The position numbers were made by a program, and so were the translations under genes. A DNA stretch of 64,000 nucleotides from UBA5314 sp964635975 (GTDB lineage Bacteria > Bacillota > Syntrophomonadia > Syntrophomonadales > Syntrophomonadaceae): contig CAZWPO010000010.1 of the NCBI GenBank assembly GCA_964635975.1, positions 1 to 64,000 of the forward strand, in the 5' to 3' direction. The notes beneath the pieces are model-generated. The model was not told the DNA's origin. It saw nothing but the letters and a program-made list of their open reading frames with translations, and did no database searches. This document shows positions 15,401 through 24,718 of the stretch, one piece after another; positions within the stretch are counted from its first letter, which is position 1, and every line of letters starts with the position of its first letter.

Positions 15401-18400
15401 AGATCTCAAGGATAAAGCTGCCCGCGAACAGATAAGAACACTCCTGGACCTCAGCCTATTTGTTGAAGCCGGTGCCGGATCAGGCAAGACTGCCAGCCTG
15501 GTAGCGCGAATGGCCGCAATGATAGAAAGCGGAGGCTGCGCGATAAATGAGATGGCCGCCATAACCTTCACCCGTAAAGCGGCGGGAGAACTCAGGGAGC
15601 GCTTTCAGCTGGAGCTGGAGAAATACTTTCGAGATGAAAATGATATAGACCAAAAAGAACTTTTAAGAGGGGCTTTGGATCACATCGACCAGTGCTATAT
15701 AGGAACCATACATTCCTTCTGCTCGGCTATTCTGCGGGAAAGACCGGTAGAAGCCGGCCTATCGCCCGATTTCGAGGAGATCGAGGGCATCGAGGAGCGG
15801 CTGCTGGAGAAGCGGGCCTGGGAGGAATACCTGCTGCAGATCAAACTGGAGACCCCGGATATATTGAACCGCCTGCAGAGAGCTGACCTCTCCACGGAAG
15901 ACCTTTTCCAGGCCTATCGGAACCTGAACCTTTACCCGGATGTTGAGATTGCATATGCAGCGGCTGATCCTCCGCTTATCGATAGAGAAGCGCGCAGTGA
16001 GCTGAAAAAGCTGGTCGTCTCTGCCGCCAAATATCTCCCTCCTTTTGAACCGCAGCGGGGATGGGATCCGCTGCAGAAGAAAATCAGAATGATACTGCGC
16101 AGGCAGAGAATATTCAACCTGGATGATGATATCCAATTCCTCCGCCTGCTCGATGACCTGGACAGAAGTCAGGCAAAGATAACTCTGAATAGATGGCTTT
16201 CCAACGATGGGGCCAGAGAATCCCAGTCCGCGTATGAGCAGTTCAAAGCCCGGTACCTGGATCCGATCTTGAAGCAGTGGCGCGAGCACCGCTATATGAT
16301 CTCCCTGGAGTTTCTGGAGCCCGCCTGCCGGTACTACCATGACCTGAGGGCCCGCGAGAACAGCCTGAACTTTCAGGATCTGCTCATGCACTGCGCTGAC
16401 CTGCTGCGGGACAATCCTGAAGTGCGCGGGTATTTCCAGAACCGCTACCGCAGGATATTGATCGATGAATTTCAGGATACCGATCCCATCCAGGCCCAGG
16501 TCATGCTCTATCTGACCGGCTCGGATCTGGGTGAGCGGGACTGGGCCGGGCTATCGCCCATGCCGGGGTCGCTTTTCGTGGTGGGGGATCCCAAACAGTC
16601 TATATACCGGTTCCGCAGGGCAGACATAGACACCTTTGAACAGGTCCGCGGCATGATCATCGACTCCGGAGGGCTGGTGGTGAGCTTGAGTAGCAACTTC
16701 CGCTCGGTCCCGGAAATACTGGATTGGGTCAATCCCTCCTTTAGCAGCCTGTTCACAGCCATGAGCGCTCCCTATCAGGCCGGCTACCTGGATATGGAGG
16801 CGGTCCGGAGCAGCTCGCCCGGCAGTCAAAAAGGGATCTGGCGGATGATGGTCGATGATCAGAGCAAAGCCGCCGGGGATGCCGCTCAGGCGGCCGCCTG
16901 GATAAAAGCAGCTATGGGAGGAGCGCTGCAGCTGGATAGAAGCGATGAGGAGATCAGCTCGGGATTGGATTCTAGACCGGTCCCTTCAGACTTTTTAATA
17001 CTCCTGCACTACAAGAAAGACATGGCCGAGTATGCCCGGGCCCTGGAAAAGGCCGGCATAGATTACTATGCGGCCGGGGCCAATGACATCAGCAGCTCCA
17101 GCTACGCCCGCGAGCTGCTCTACCTGCTGAAGGCCGTTTCGGATCCGGGCGATCCGGTGGCCCTGGTCACTGCCTTAAGAGGGCCTTTCTTCGGAGTGAG
17201 CGACCAGAGCCTGTATGATTTTAAACGGTCCGGGGGGCGTTTTTACTCTCTGAGTGAGATCGAGCGGAGCCCGGACGATGGATTAGAAGCCCTGGCCTAT
17301 GCTTTTGATGCTTTGAAACAGTACTGGCTGTGGAGCCAGCAGATGACGGCATCAGCCGCTCTGGAGCGCATCGTCGAGAGCTGCGGGGTGGTGCCGATGG
17401 CCCTGGCGAAAAACGAAGGCCCCAGCCAGGCCGCGGGCATACTGCAGGTGCTGGAGATCATGCGGCTGCAGGAGCAACAAGGTAATGTGCATTTCGCGGA
17501 TATCATCGATTTTCTGGAGAACATCCTGGAGGAGGGCCTGGAAGAAGAGATAAACATAGCGGGAAACCGCAAGCAGGGCGTGCGCCTGATGAACCTGCAC
17601 AAAGCCAAAGGACTGGAGGCGCCGGTGGTCATACTGGCCAATCCCTGGCACAACAGCGGCCGGGAGCCCGACCTGCACGTGAGCAGGAGGCAGGGGCAGC
17701 CGTGCGCCTACTTCAGACTGACCAGAAGCAGCGGCTTCACCAGTCGGACGATAGCCCAGCCCGTCAGCTGGGACTCCTATTCCGCGGAGGAAGCCAGGTA
17801 CGCCCAGGCTGAGAAAATCCGCCTGCTCTATGTGGCCTGCACCCGGGCCAGGAACCTGCTGGTCATCGTGCAAAACGCGGATAAGCCAGCCAAAAGCCCC
17901 TGGTCACCTTTAGACGAGTTTCTTGCCGGGGCCTACATAGCGGATAGACATCCCGTAGAACTGCCTGCAAAGACCGAATCCAAGAGTTCTGAAACACTGC
18001 CGGAGAGCCGCCAGAAAAGGACAGAGAGTATCACTGCCGCTTCAGCGCTGAGCTTCCGGCACGCCAGCGTCACCGAACTCGTAAAAAGCGGGCAGGATGA
18101 ACCGCAGCGTTTCTATACCGGAAAAGGCCAGAGCTGGGGCAGCGCCATACACAAAGCCCTGGAGCTGCTGGCCCACGACTCGCTGCTGCTGGACAAAGAA
18201 GGCTGGCTGGAAAGCATCCTGATATCGGAAGGAAGAAAAACGGAAGAGAAAGAAGAAGCCCGCGAGCTACTGGCAAAGCTCCTGGAGACCCCCTTGTGGC
18301 GGCGCATAAAAAATGCCGAGCAGGTACTGACCGAAGTCCCCTTCGGGAGCTGGGAGCAGGATACATACCTGACCGGGACTATAGACCTGGTGTTCAAAGA

Positions 18401-18608
18401 GGCGGCAGGCTGGACCATCATCGACTACAAAACCGATGCGGTCAAAGACGAAGCCCACCGGAAGCAGCTATTGGACTACTACCAGCCCCAGGTGGAGCTG
18501 TATAAGGAGTACTGGGAGAAGATCAGCGGGGAGAAGGTAGTTGGGGCGGAGATACTGCTGATTAGTTCAATCGTTGTGGTCCGTGATATAGAATTTAGCA
18601 GCTCATGA
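15393..18608 (+). CDS. addA: AddA-like UvrD/RecB helicase-nuclease subunit
   Basis: A 1071-aa superfamily 1A helicase with a C-terminal nuclease. Walker A is EAGAGSGKT with Lys32; Walker B is ILIDEFQDTD near residue 356; further helicase motifs include VVGDPKQSIYRFRRAD, SNFRS, LMNLHKAKGLEAPVV and LLYVACTRA. The C-terminal RecB-type nuclease has GTIDLVF and WTIIDYKTD (about 995-1015). It partners AddB to unwind and digest broken DNA ends for RecA loading. Translation is coupled to addB by an 8-bp overlap. The length is slightly short of typical AddA (about 1200). Confidence 0.93.
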   Translation: MNKDLKDKAAREQIRTLLDLSLFVEAGAGSGKTASLVARMAAMIESGGCAINEMAAITFTRKAAGELRERFQLELEKYFRDENDIDQKELLRGALDHIDQCYIGTIHSFCSAILRERPVEAGLSPDFEEIEGIEERLLEKRAWEEYLLQIKLETPDILNRLQRADLSTEDLFQAYRNLNLYPDVEIAYAAADPPLIDREARSELKKLVVSAAKYLPPFEPQRGWDPLQKKIRMILRRQRIFNLDDDIQFLRLLDDLDRSQAKITLNRWLSNDGARESQSAYEQFKARYLDPILKQWREHRYMISLEFLEPACRYYHDLRARENSLNFQDLLMHCADLLRDNPEVRGYFQNRYRRILIDEFQDTDPIQAQVMLYLTGSDLGERDWAGLSPMPGSLFVVGDPKQSIYRFRRADIDTFEQVRGMIIDSGGLVVSLSSNFRSVPEILDWVNPSFSSLFTAMSAPYQAGYLDMEAVRSSSPGSQKGIWRMMVDDQSKAAGDAAQAAAWIKAAMGGALQLDRSDEEISSGLDSRPVPSDFLILLHYKKDMAEYARALEKAGIDYYAAGANDISSSSYARELLYLLKAVSDPGDPVALVTALRGPFFGVSDQSLYDFKRSGGRFYSLSEIERSPDDGLEALAYAFDALKQYWLWSQQMTASAALERIVESCGVVPMALAKNEGPSQAAGILQVLEIMRLQEQQGNVHFADIIDFLENILEEGLEEEINIAGNRKQGVRLMNLHKAKGLEAPVVILANPWHNSGREPDLHVSRRQGQPCAYFRLTRSSGFTSRTIAQPVSWDSYSAEEARYAQAEKIRLLYVACTRARNLLVIVQNADKPAKSPWSPLDEFLAGAYIADRHPVELPAKTESKSSETLPESRQKRTESITAASALSFRHASVTELVKSGQDEPQRFYTGKGQSWGSAIHKALELLAHDSLLLDKEGWLESILISEGRKTEEKEEARELLAKLLETPLWRRIKNAEQVLTEVPFGSWEQDTYLTGTIDLVFKEAAGWTIIDYKTDAVKDEAHRKQLLDYYQPQVELYKEYWEKISGEKVVGAEILLISSIVVVRDIEFSSS

Positions 18609-18613
18609 CTATT

Positions 18614-18645
18614 AACAGGCACAGCCTTCAGCAGCTGTGCCTGTT
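18614..18645. terminator. Strong hairpin between convergent genes
   Basis: A 12-bp perfect stem AACAGGCACAGC/GCTGTGCCTGTT with an 8-base loop, 5 bp after the addA stop and 29 bp before the end of the opposing small gene. There is no U-tract on either side, so termination may be factor-assisted or the hairpin may act as a 3' stabiliser for both convergent transcripts. Confidence 0.6.
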
Positions 18646-18674
18646 GTGTATAGAGTAAGTTCATGAGATGAATC

Positions 18675-18935
18675 TCAATCCTCCCGGTAAGTGATGATGA
18701 ACTGCTCGATCGTTACGACAGCAATGGCATAGAAAAAGACGGCCAGCCCGGCCAGCTCCAGCGAATCGACGCCCAATGAAGCATGAAAATGACCGCTCAG
18801 CCACAGAAGTATGGCGGTGGCCAGCAGGTCCAGGGCACGTGCTCTGGTACTCTCTGAACGATACTTCGACCTGCGAAATATCCCGATGTAATAGAACAGC
18901 GCCAGGACAAATAGTGCGATAGCGTATCTACTCAT
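18675..18935 (-). CDS. Small membrane protein, three predicted helices
   Basis: An 86-aa hydrophobic protein with about three membrane segments (residues 4-18, 36-50, 56-78) separated by a basic loop (RRSKYRSESTRARAL). GAGGGAG sits 7 bases before the ATG, which is good support for translation. It lies 22 bp downstream of the secreted 256-aa gene on the same strand, so the two probably form an operon. I do not recognise a family. Confidence 0.6.
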   Translation of the reverse strand: MSRYAIALFVLALFYYIGIFRRSKYRSESTRARALDLLATAILLWLSGHFHASLGVDSLELAGLAVFFYAIAVVTIEQFIITYRED

Positions 18936-18957
18936 GAAACCACTCCCTCATAGTAAC

Positions 18958-19728
18958 TTACAGTTTAGTCAGCTTGAAGCTATCCCAATCCACCTGCCTC
19001 TGAGTCCCATCAAATTCTTCGCTGAAAAAATCGCTCATGGTTACTGCCAGAACTGAACCCGCGTCGGATTCTGCCTCAAAGGTTATGGTATAATTGTGGC
19101 CCCCGGTGAGATAGATGGTGGTATTTTTTGTCTTTAGGCTGCCATCATAGTATCCGCCGGTCAGAGTCCCGATGACGTATTCTTCACATTCGCCCGAGGT
19201 GGTATCGGTGACGAGAACCCTGGTGGTTAAACTGCTCCCCGGCCAAATCGACCCGGTGAGATAGTACTTAGTCTTTAATTTGTAACTACCGCTCTCAGGG
19301 GGTCTATAGAAAACCGTCCCCTGTCCCAGAGCCCAGTATTCACCATAAATTTCGGCTCGGGCGCCTATCCCCATGCTGGTTCCGCTGAACCAGGTGCTGT
19401 CGCTATAGCCGACCCCGGAACCGCCGTGGCTGTCGCAGGTATAAGCAAATGATGTCCAGGTCTTGCTGCTTGACAGCGCTGCTGAATCCTTTTTAGGGGC
19501 GTTCTTAATAAGATATTCCCTGGCTTTTTCTCTAAATGCCTCTTTTTGCTTGTGGGCTGCTGCTGAGTTGGTTTTTGCTTCGGCAAGGTTTCCTGTTTTA
19601 TCGTTAGCTGCGGAGTTAAGCTGAAGTGACGCATCCCAGGGACTGCGGTTGTCTGCGGCGAATGCTGACGCAGAAGTGGACATCAGGAGCGACATTACAA
19701 TAATCAAAATGAAAAGCACTCTTTTCAT
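18958..19728 (-). CDS. Secreted protein of unknown function
   Basis: A 256-aa protein with a clear signal peptide (MKRVLFILIIVMSLLMS, cleavage after about residue 24, SAFAA). After a lysine/alanine-rich helical stretch (about 45-80) the C-terminal 170 residues are rich in beta-strand, glycine and aromatic residues, suggesting a beta-sandwich domain. AGGAGG lies about 8 bases before the ATG. It precedes the 86-aa membrane protein in the same transcript. No domain was recognised; a cell-surface or carbohydrate-binding role would be a guess. Confidence 0.7.
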   Translation of the reverse strand: MKRVLFILIIVMSLLMSTSASAFAADNRSPWDASLQLNSAANDKTGNLAEAKTNSAAAHKQKEAFREKAREYLIKNAPKKDSAALSSSKTWTSFAYTCDSHGGSGVGYSDSTWFSGTSMGIGARAEIYGEYWALGQGTVFYRPPESGSYKLKTKYYLTGSIWPGSSLTTRVLVTDTTSGECEEYVIGTLTGGYYDGSLKTKNTTIYLTGGHNYTITFEAESDAGSVLAVTMSDFFSEEFDGTQRQVDWDSFKLTKL

Positions 19729-19893
19729 AAAAGTAAGCCTCCTATGTTTTTATTGATTTATTTAAACGTATGGAACAATAATGAACTATAGCGGCCGGGA
19801 AAGGTGGTTTTGGGAGCCGAGACTGGCAGGTTTAGCACCCATCTTGCCTACCGGACCGCTATTTCTCATCTGGCGGATTTCTTTCAAGCTCCT

Positions 19894-20160
19894 TCATTTG
19901 ATCACCTCCTCGCAGATCTTCTCGGTCAGACTGGTATGCCTGGCTCTATCCATGGAGAGCTCCAGGCCATCGGCGGTTACCCACAGATCAACAGGTCTGC
20001 CGCAGTACGGGCAGTGCCCGTCGGCCAGCTTCTCCGGACCTCCGAAGCCCATCATGCTAATGTTGTTTGTCATCCGGGTGGTTTTTGGCTTTTGGTTGGC
20101 TTCTGCCTGATCTGGGTTTTGCCTGAGAGAGCAACTCAGGGCCTTGCTAATGAACGTCAT
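19894..20160 (-). CDS. Small protein with a CxxC zinc-knuckle-like motif
   Basis: An 88-aa protein if started at ATG 20160, which is 9 bases after AAAGGAG; in-frame ATGs at 20166 and 20181 are worse placed. It contains one CPYCGRP motif around residue 56, reminiscent of a rubredoxin-like or zinc-ribbon half, and a C-terminal helix ending EEVIK. It overlaps the end of the XRE regulator by 14 nt, so the two are translationally coupled. Its stop overlaps a further start codon for a 12-codon frame, which I doubt is functional. Function unknown. Confidence 0.5.
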   Translation of the reverse strand: MTFISKALSCSLRQNPDQAEANQKPKTTRMTNNISMMGFGGPEKLADGHCPYCGRPVDLWVTADGLELSMDRARHTSLTEKICEEVIK

Positions 20161-20281
20161 TGTCATCAACTCCTTTATCAATATCCTTGGACTCCAGATG
20201 AAATAAATAATCTATAGGTTTGCCCAGTATCTGGGATATCTTGAGCATCACCGGCAGGGAGGGGATAGTCTTCCCTTTCTC
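20147..20281 (-). CDS. XRE-family helix-turn-helix regulator, truncated by the assembly gap
   Basis: The last 44 codons of a minus-strand gene run out of the N gap to a TAG at 20147-20149. They read EKGKTIPSLPVMLKISQILG, then KPIDYLF, the C-terminal half of a Cro/CI-type HTH (a PS...L.KI...L....D.LF pattern). The N-terminal part is hidden by the gap. It is coupled to the CxxC small protein by a 14-nt overlap. A regulator with a small partner protein next to HIT/HNH genes is compatible with, but does not prove, a defence or toxin-antitoxin setting. Confidence 0.7.
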   Translation of the reverse strand, partial: EKGKTIPSLPVMLKISQILGKPIDYLFHLESKDIDKGVDDNDVH

Positions 20282-20381
20282 NNNNNNNNNNNNNNNNNNN
20301 NNNNNNNNNNNNNNNNNNNNNNNNNNNNNNNNNNNNNNNNNNNNNNNNNNNNNNNNNNNNNNNNNNNNNNNNNNNNNNNNN
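20282..20381. other. Assembly gap of exactly 100 N
   Basis: A run of 100 undetermined bases, the usual placeholder for a scaffold join of unknown true length. Order and orientation of the sequence on either side therefore rest on scaffolding. It hides the start of the XRE gene. The first bases after the gap (20382-20417) read, on the plus strand, EVIKGDKKGRQ then stop, which may be the tail of another gene. Confidence 0.98.
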
Positions 20382-20456
20382 GAGGTTATTAAGGGGGATA
20401 AGAAAGGAAGGCAGTAATCCCTTAAAACAACGTGATGTATTAGTAGGCAAGGTTCG

Positions 20457-20867
20457 TTATTTCTTAAACAAATTATTTCTGTGCCATTCTAAAAACTCAG
20501 CATCAGGTTTACCTACTTTAGGGATATTTAACCTTAGATTTTCGTATATTTGTAAAGTTGAATATAGAATCGTTATTTACTTCTGGTGATAAAATCACGC
20601 GATAATCATCAGATATTGTTATATAGGCTTTATCAATGCTTTATTGACCATGCGTTAAGGCGAATATATTGAAAAATTCGTCTCGTAGTGCATATCGTAT
20701 CGTTGCCATGAACCCAGTCCTTTCTTTATAAGGACTTCAGCAGTTTTAAAAAATATGTTTATAAAGCGCTTTAAAATCTGGCCAATTAGCCTGTTGAAGA
20801 AATAGCTAGCTATAATAAAAGAGTTAATATTTGTGTTATCGTCTAGCTTAACTTCAGACTTCTTCAC
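20457..20867 (-). pseudogene. Degenerate HNH-type nuclease gene
   Basis: On the minus strand, immediately after the 343-aa HNH gene, coding resumes with a GTG at 20867 and 70 codons (GQILKRFINIFFK...), then breaks at a stop (20655) and continues in another frame as IDKAYITISDDYRVILSPEV, and after a further frameshift as GKPDAEFLEWHRNNLFKK with a TAA at 20457. The final two segments match the C-terminal pattern I know from one family of HNH restriction-like nucleases (a D.AYIT...DYRV..S strand, then P...FLEWH....F). At least two frame disruptions show it is dead. The first 70 codons have no ribosome binding site. Confidence 0.5.
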
Positions 20868-20869
20868 CC

Positions 20870-21901
20870 TTAAAATAGCTCTTCTCCCTTAAGCTCCGTC
20901 TCCCAATCGAATAGGAGCGCGTTCTTTGCAAGTCTATATATATTTTGCAGGTGATTTCTTCTTTCCAATTCATTTATCCCGGTTTGCATTATTAGGGTCT
21001 CTCTTAACGGGTGGTGGCTTTCAATCAAAAATTCATTTCTTTTGTGAAGCCTATATAGGTATTTTAGTGATGGAACCCTGGTAAATTTGCCGTTTTCTCC
21101 GCGGTTGCATGAGCTGCAGGCTAAAACCAGGTTCCATACACCATGAATATTAAGATCCTGTCTCAATGTGGGTTCCAGGGTATAGGCGAAAAAATGGTCT
21201 ACATCGGCCAGATCCGGATCAAGTGAATCAATGGTAATGTCATTGAAACAATAGAAGCACTTGCCTTTTTGATAGCCGTTTAGAGCATTTCTGGCGGATG
21301 TTACATCGACCCGCTGGAAGGGATTTTTTTGAACATAGAAAAGATTGGCATCATGGTCATACCGGACATCCAGAAGATTTCTTGATATATTGAGCTCCCA
21401 CGACTTCTCGACAAGGTTCCATCTACCTTCAATCTCAAAGAGAAGATTATCAGCATAGGCTAGTTCTCTCAGCTTGTACACTTCATCTGTAATGACCAGC
21501 CCTTTGGTGCTGCCTCGTTTGGTGACTTCATAAAACTGAATAGGAACGGTCCCGTTGTTCAGCTTATGAAACGCATCAAGAACGTTATTAAAACCTTTGC
21601 TTACCGTGGTTTTAATAAGCTGGTCTTTTGATATGGATCCTTCATTAAACTTCTGGCATGTTTCCAGGAAGTCGCTGGATGGGGATGTAACCTGTTTGGG
21701 GGAATGTTTGAGATGTTCTCTCAGATGATTTGAGAAAGGCTCTGACAGTTCTTCCAGGGTGACAAATGTCTTGTTACTGTCCGCTAGTTCTAATAGTGAC
21801 TTGCCCAGAGCAAATTTATATGACGCCACGTTTCTCCCGAAAAGGATAATTGACCGCCAGTATGATTCGATTGATGGGTGTTCCTCCGTGAACAGGTTCA
21901 T
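20870..21901 (-). CDS. HNH endonuclease-like protein
   Basis: A 343-aa protein. The N-terminal 200 residues are mixed helix and strand with no family I can name. Residues about 215-285 form an HNH/zinc-finger nuclease domain: GKCFYCFNDI (first CxxC), DVDHFFAYT (the catalytic DH), then WNLVLACSSCNRGENGK (the N and second CxxC). This is a full set of the metal-binding and catalytic positions. An AAAGAAAGGG site is 5 bases from the ATG. It starts 21 bp after the HIT gene, so the two are an operon. HIT plus HNH neighbours occur in accessory and defence-like loci; function here is inferred only. Confidence 0.8.
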   Translation of the reverse strand: MNLFTEEHPSIESYWRSIILFGRNVASYKFALGKSLLELADSNKTFVTLEELSEPFSNHLREHLKHSPKQVTSPSSDFLETCQKFNEGSISKDQLIKTTVSKGFNNVLDAFHKLNNGTVPIQFYEVTKRGSTKGLVITDEVYKLRELAYADNLLFEIEGRWNLVEKSWELNISRNLLDVRYDHDANLFYVQKNPFQRVDVTSARNALNGYQKGKCFYCFNDITIDSLDPDLADVDHFFAYTLEPTLRQDLNIHGVWNLVLACSSCNRGENGKFTRVPSLKYLYRLHKRNEFLIESHHPLRETLIMQTGINELERRNHLQNIYRLAKNALLFDWETELKGEELF

Positions 21902-21922
21902 GGAAATCCCTTTCTTTATGTA

Positions 21923-22291
21923 TTAGTAGATCCTCTTCTCCGGGATTACGCCTCTGACCCCACCCCTGGGGTTCTCAATGTCGCCTTTGAATCGGGGAAT
22001 CAGGTGTACATGAACATGAAAAACAGTTTGCCCGGCTGGTTCCCCGCAGTTTATACCTATGTTATACCCGTCCGGTGACACTTGCTTGTCCAACATCTCT
22101 TTGCATTCTTCGATAAGTTCATTAAATGCCAGACGCTCTTCAAGTGTAGTTTCAAAGAAGTCGGCTACATGGCGCCTGGGGATAATTAATATATGACCGG
22201 GGTTTACAGGGAATTTGTCGTAGATTGCATAGGCAAGGTCGTTAGATTTTATGTAGCTTGATTCTGGTATTTCACAAAAAGCGCAGCTCAT
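21923..22291 (-). CDS. HIT-family nucleotide hydrolase/transferase
   Basis: A 122-aa histidine-triad protein. Start 22291 is preferred to 22297 because GGAG is then 9 bases away. The N-terminus carries CAFCEIP (a zinc-binding-like CxxC as in many HIT proteins), then HILIIPRRH, and the catalytic triad HVHVHLIPR near residues 97-105. Family members hydrolyse AMP-linked substrates such as AMP-amines or dinucleoside polyphosphates. As first gene of the HIT-HNH transcript it might process a nucleotide product or regulate the nuclease, but it may equally be a housekeeping gene. Confidence 0.88.
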   Translation of the reverse strand: MSCAFCEIPESSYIKSNDLAYAIYDKFPVNPGHILIIPRRHVADFFETTLEERLAFNELIEECKEMLDKQVSPDGYNIGINCGEPAGQTVFHVHVHLIPRFKGDIENPRGGVRGVIPEKRIY

Positions 22292-22863
22292 TGGCATTAT
22301 CTCCTTTATCTATCAGTAATTCAAGCAATTACAAAAAGTATATCATTTGTCCTTGTTGTCTGCATATATTCACGCTTTTGGTGCATGCAAGAACGAATAT
22401 GCATCTCCTCGCTCATTCAGGGACTCGAGGCGTTATATCAGAGGCAGGTCAGTAGTTTCAGCGGAGACGTATATCACGGCAGTGTTTAGAGGGTGTTTGA
22501 TTTCAGGCAATACCAAAATTTAGTTGATATGTATGGATTTTTATTTAAAGGTAGCAGTATAATAAAGCAAGAGGACTCCGATCGGCAAATCGGAGCCCCC
22601 TTAAGCCATCAGGACGTTCAACAATTCCTGGTGCAAAGTTCAATATTACTTTTTGGGAGCGTTTAGCTCCTGTTTTTATTCTTGCTAAGTAGTTTGTATT
22701 ACTAATAATATGCTGCAGGCAGCAGTGATAACTTCTGACAATCTATCACCCCCTCTCCCTGGGGCTGCCAGGAAGTGAAGCTTACCCTAAAATGGCTGAC
22801 TGCATGCTGCCTTTCGATACCAAACATGGCAGAGTAACAATTGATTATTTGGGAGAGATCTGG
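22292..22863. other. Intergenic region with two hairpins
   Basis: Between the divergent HIT and DUF1848 genes. It contains a 7-bp stem CTCCGAT/ATCGGAG near 22575-22597 and a short GGAGC/GCTCC stem near 22657-22671 followed by TGTTTTTATT, which could terminate an upstream plus-strand RNA. I found no coding sequence or convincing promoter here. Confidence 0.4.
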
Positions 22864-23787
22864 TTGATTCTAAGTGTCAGCAGAAGAACTGATATACCAG
22901 CCTTCTACAGTGAATGGTTTATGAACAGAATCCGTGAAGGAAGCGTTTGCGTCAGAAATCCATTTAATGCAAACCAGATTTCTAGGATCAATATTAAACC
23001 TGATGTTGTAGACTGTATCGTCTTTTGGACGAAAGATGCCCGGCCCATTATGAATAAACTGAGCGAATTAGATGAAAGAAACTACAAGTATTATTTTCAC
23101 TTTACGATAACGCCCTACCAAAGCGATATAGAACAGAACTTCAGAGATAAAAAAGAGATTATCGATACCTTTATTGAACTTTCCAATATTATCGGCAGGG
23201 AAAAAGTCATTTTGAGATATGACCCGATTCTTATAACGGACAAATACGATATGGATTATCATTATCGGGCCTTTGCAGCATTATGTTCAAGATTGAAAGG
23301 CCATACTGGGAAAATTATAATAAGTTTTCTCGATTATTATAAGAAGCTATCAAGGAATATGAAAGATATCAAGGTTAAGGAATTAAGCAATCAAGATATG
23401 ATGGCTATTTCGCAAAAGCTGGTAGATATCGCGGGCAGTTATGAATTGCCGATTGAAACTTGTGCGGAGGCCATTGATTTGAGTTTTTTAGGCATTAAAC
23501 ATGCTAGATGCATTGATGGAGATCTTATAGAAAAAATCGTAAATTATAAAATTATGTGCAAGGACAAACTGGATGCCAATAGAAAACACTGTGGATGCAT
23601 GAAATGCATTGACATAGGCCAATATGATACCTGCGTTCATAATTGCCTGTATTGTTATGCCAATGTTAATAAGATGAAAGCCTCTAATAGCCTTCAAAAT
23701 CATAATCCTGTCTCACCGATTTTAGCTGGGGATTTTAATGAGGATTTGCTTAGGGACAGAAAAGACATCAAGTCTTTCAAAATTTAG
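22864..23787 (+). CDS. DUF1848 family protein (radical-SAM-like cysteine motif)
   Basis: A 307-aa protein. I choose the TTG at 22864 because GGGAGAG precedes it and members of this family begin ILSVSRRTDIPAFYSEWF, exactly what follows; the upstream ATG at 22792 would add 24 unrelated residues. Further family motifs are VFWTKDARP, HFTITPY and EVILRYDP-like KVILRYDP. Near the C-terminus are CGCMKC and CVHNCLYCYAN, the latter a Cx3Cx2C arrangement like that of radical SAM enzymes though at the wrong end of the protein. Function is unknown; an iron-sulfur enzyme acting on nucleic acid has been a common guess. Confidence 0.88.
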   Translation: MILSVSRRTDIPAFYSEWFMNRIREGSVCVRNPFNANQISRINIKPDVVDCIVFWTKDARPIMNKLSELDERNYKYYFHFTITPYQSDIEQNFRDKKEIIDTFIELSNIIGREKVILRYDPILITDKYDMDYHYRAFAALCSRLKGHTGKIIISFLDYYKKLSRNMKDIKVKELSNQDMMAISQKLVDIAGSYELPIETCAEAIDLSFLGIKHARCIDGDLIEKIVNYKIMCKDKLDANRKHCGCMKCIDIGQYDTCVHNCLYCYANVNKMKASNSLQNHNPVSPILAGDFNEDLLRDRKDIKSFKI

Positions 23788-24127
23788 GGGGTCAGGTCAA
23801 TACCTTACCCAGGCATAAGTTTAACAAAGTCCATTTTATAAGCAATATATCATCCTTATATTACTGGCCTCTTTTTTTGGCCATCCGGGCGGTAATTTGA
23901 AAGGGCAACTCGGCCTAAATGGGATATGTGTTGTCAAAGACGGTCTAAACGCGCCTTAATAAGGCGGGTTTTACTTTTTCTGATGTAGTACATTATTTCA
24001 TCTTTCACACAACCGGACAGTCTTTATCAGAAGATTACGGGGCTAGGCCTGCTACAAAAAAGTACTAAAGCTATTCCATTTGTGATATACTACATTTAGA
24101 ATAGCGTGTCGAATCGAGGTGGATATA
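23788..24127. other. Intergenic region with a probable terminator
   Basis: A 6-bp stem CGCCTT/AAGGCG at 23952-23966 followed by GGTTTTACTTTTTC is a plausible terminator for the DUF1848 gene. Near 24080-24100 a TGTGATATACTAC sequence looks like an extended -10 box for the PadR gene. Nothing else is visible. Confidence 0.45.
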
Positions 24128-24718
24128 ATGTCTTTGTCATATGCCTTGCTGGGATTTCTAAATTATGCGCCTTTGACTGGCTATGACTTGAAAAAAATCC
24201 TGGATGACTCCGTAAACTTTTTTTGGTCGGCGCATACCAGTCAAATATATCGCGAACTACAAGCGTTGGAAAAAGATGGATATATCTTCTCAACCGTAAA
24301 ACCCAGCGAAAAAGGCCCGAACCGGCGTGAGTACGCTATCACCAGCAGCGGTATTTTACATCTGCGAAAGTGGCTCGCCGAAGGACATACCAATGAAAGT
24401 ATGCGAAACGAATTTATGGTATGGCTGCTGTTTTCATCTCATATCGGTAAAAACGAATTATACCAACAGCTGCAAAAGAAATTAGAAGATTATAAAAGTG
24501 AATACCAGATGTTGAAGTCAGTAAAGGACGGAATCCAGGATTATGTTCGGATGTTCGGCCAGGAGGATGAAGATTTTTACTGGGAGATGGTACTTACGAG
24601 GGGATTTTACGACGTTGAAGCCAAAATCCGCTGGGCTGAGGATTCTTTAAACACCCTTAAGGCTAAAAGGAAAAAGAAAAAAGAACCGAAAGGGGGGCGG
24701 ATTCCAGATGAGGCATAA
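24128..24718 (+). CDS. PadR-family transcriptional regulator
   Basis: A 196-aa regulator; ATG 24128 lies 5 bases after AGGTGG. Residues 1-90 are the PadR winged helix (MSLSYALLGFLNYAPLTGYD, QIYRELQALEKDGYI, GPNRREYAIT) and the rest the helical virulence-activator-alpha C-terminal domain ending in a very lysine-rich tail. PadR proteins repress neighbouring genes until a small molecule is bound. The next gene begins 11 bp before this one ends, so this regulator and the membrane-anchored 535-aa protein are one transcript and probably one functional unit. Confidence 0.92.
   Translation: MSLSYALLGFLNYAPLTGYDLKKILDDSVNFFWSAHTSQIYRELQALEKDGYIFSTVKPSEKGPNRREYAITSSGILHLRKWLAEGHTNESMRNEFMVWLLFSSHIGKNELYQQLQKKLEDYKSEYQMLKSVKDGIQDYVRMFGQEDEDFYWEMVLTRGFYDVEAKIRWAEDSLNTLKAKRKKKKEPKGGRIPDEA

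Noticed and set aside
20178..20450. Open frames crossing the N gap on both strands
   Set aside because: They are open only because N is not read as a stop. The true coding on the left side is the XRE C-terminus in another frame.
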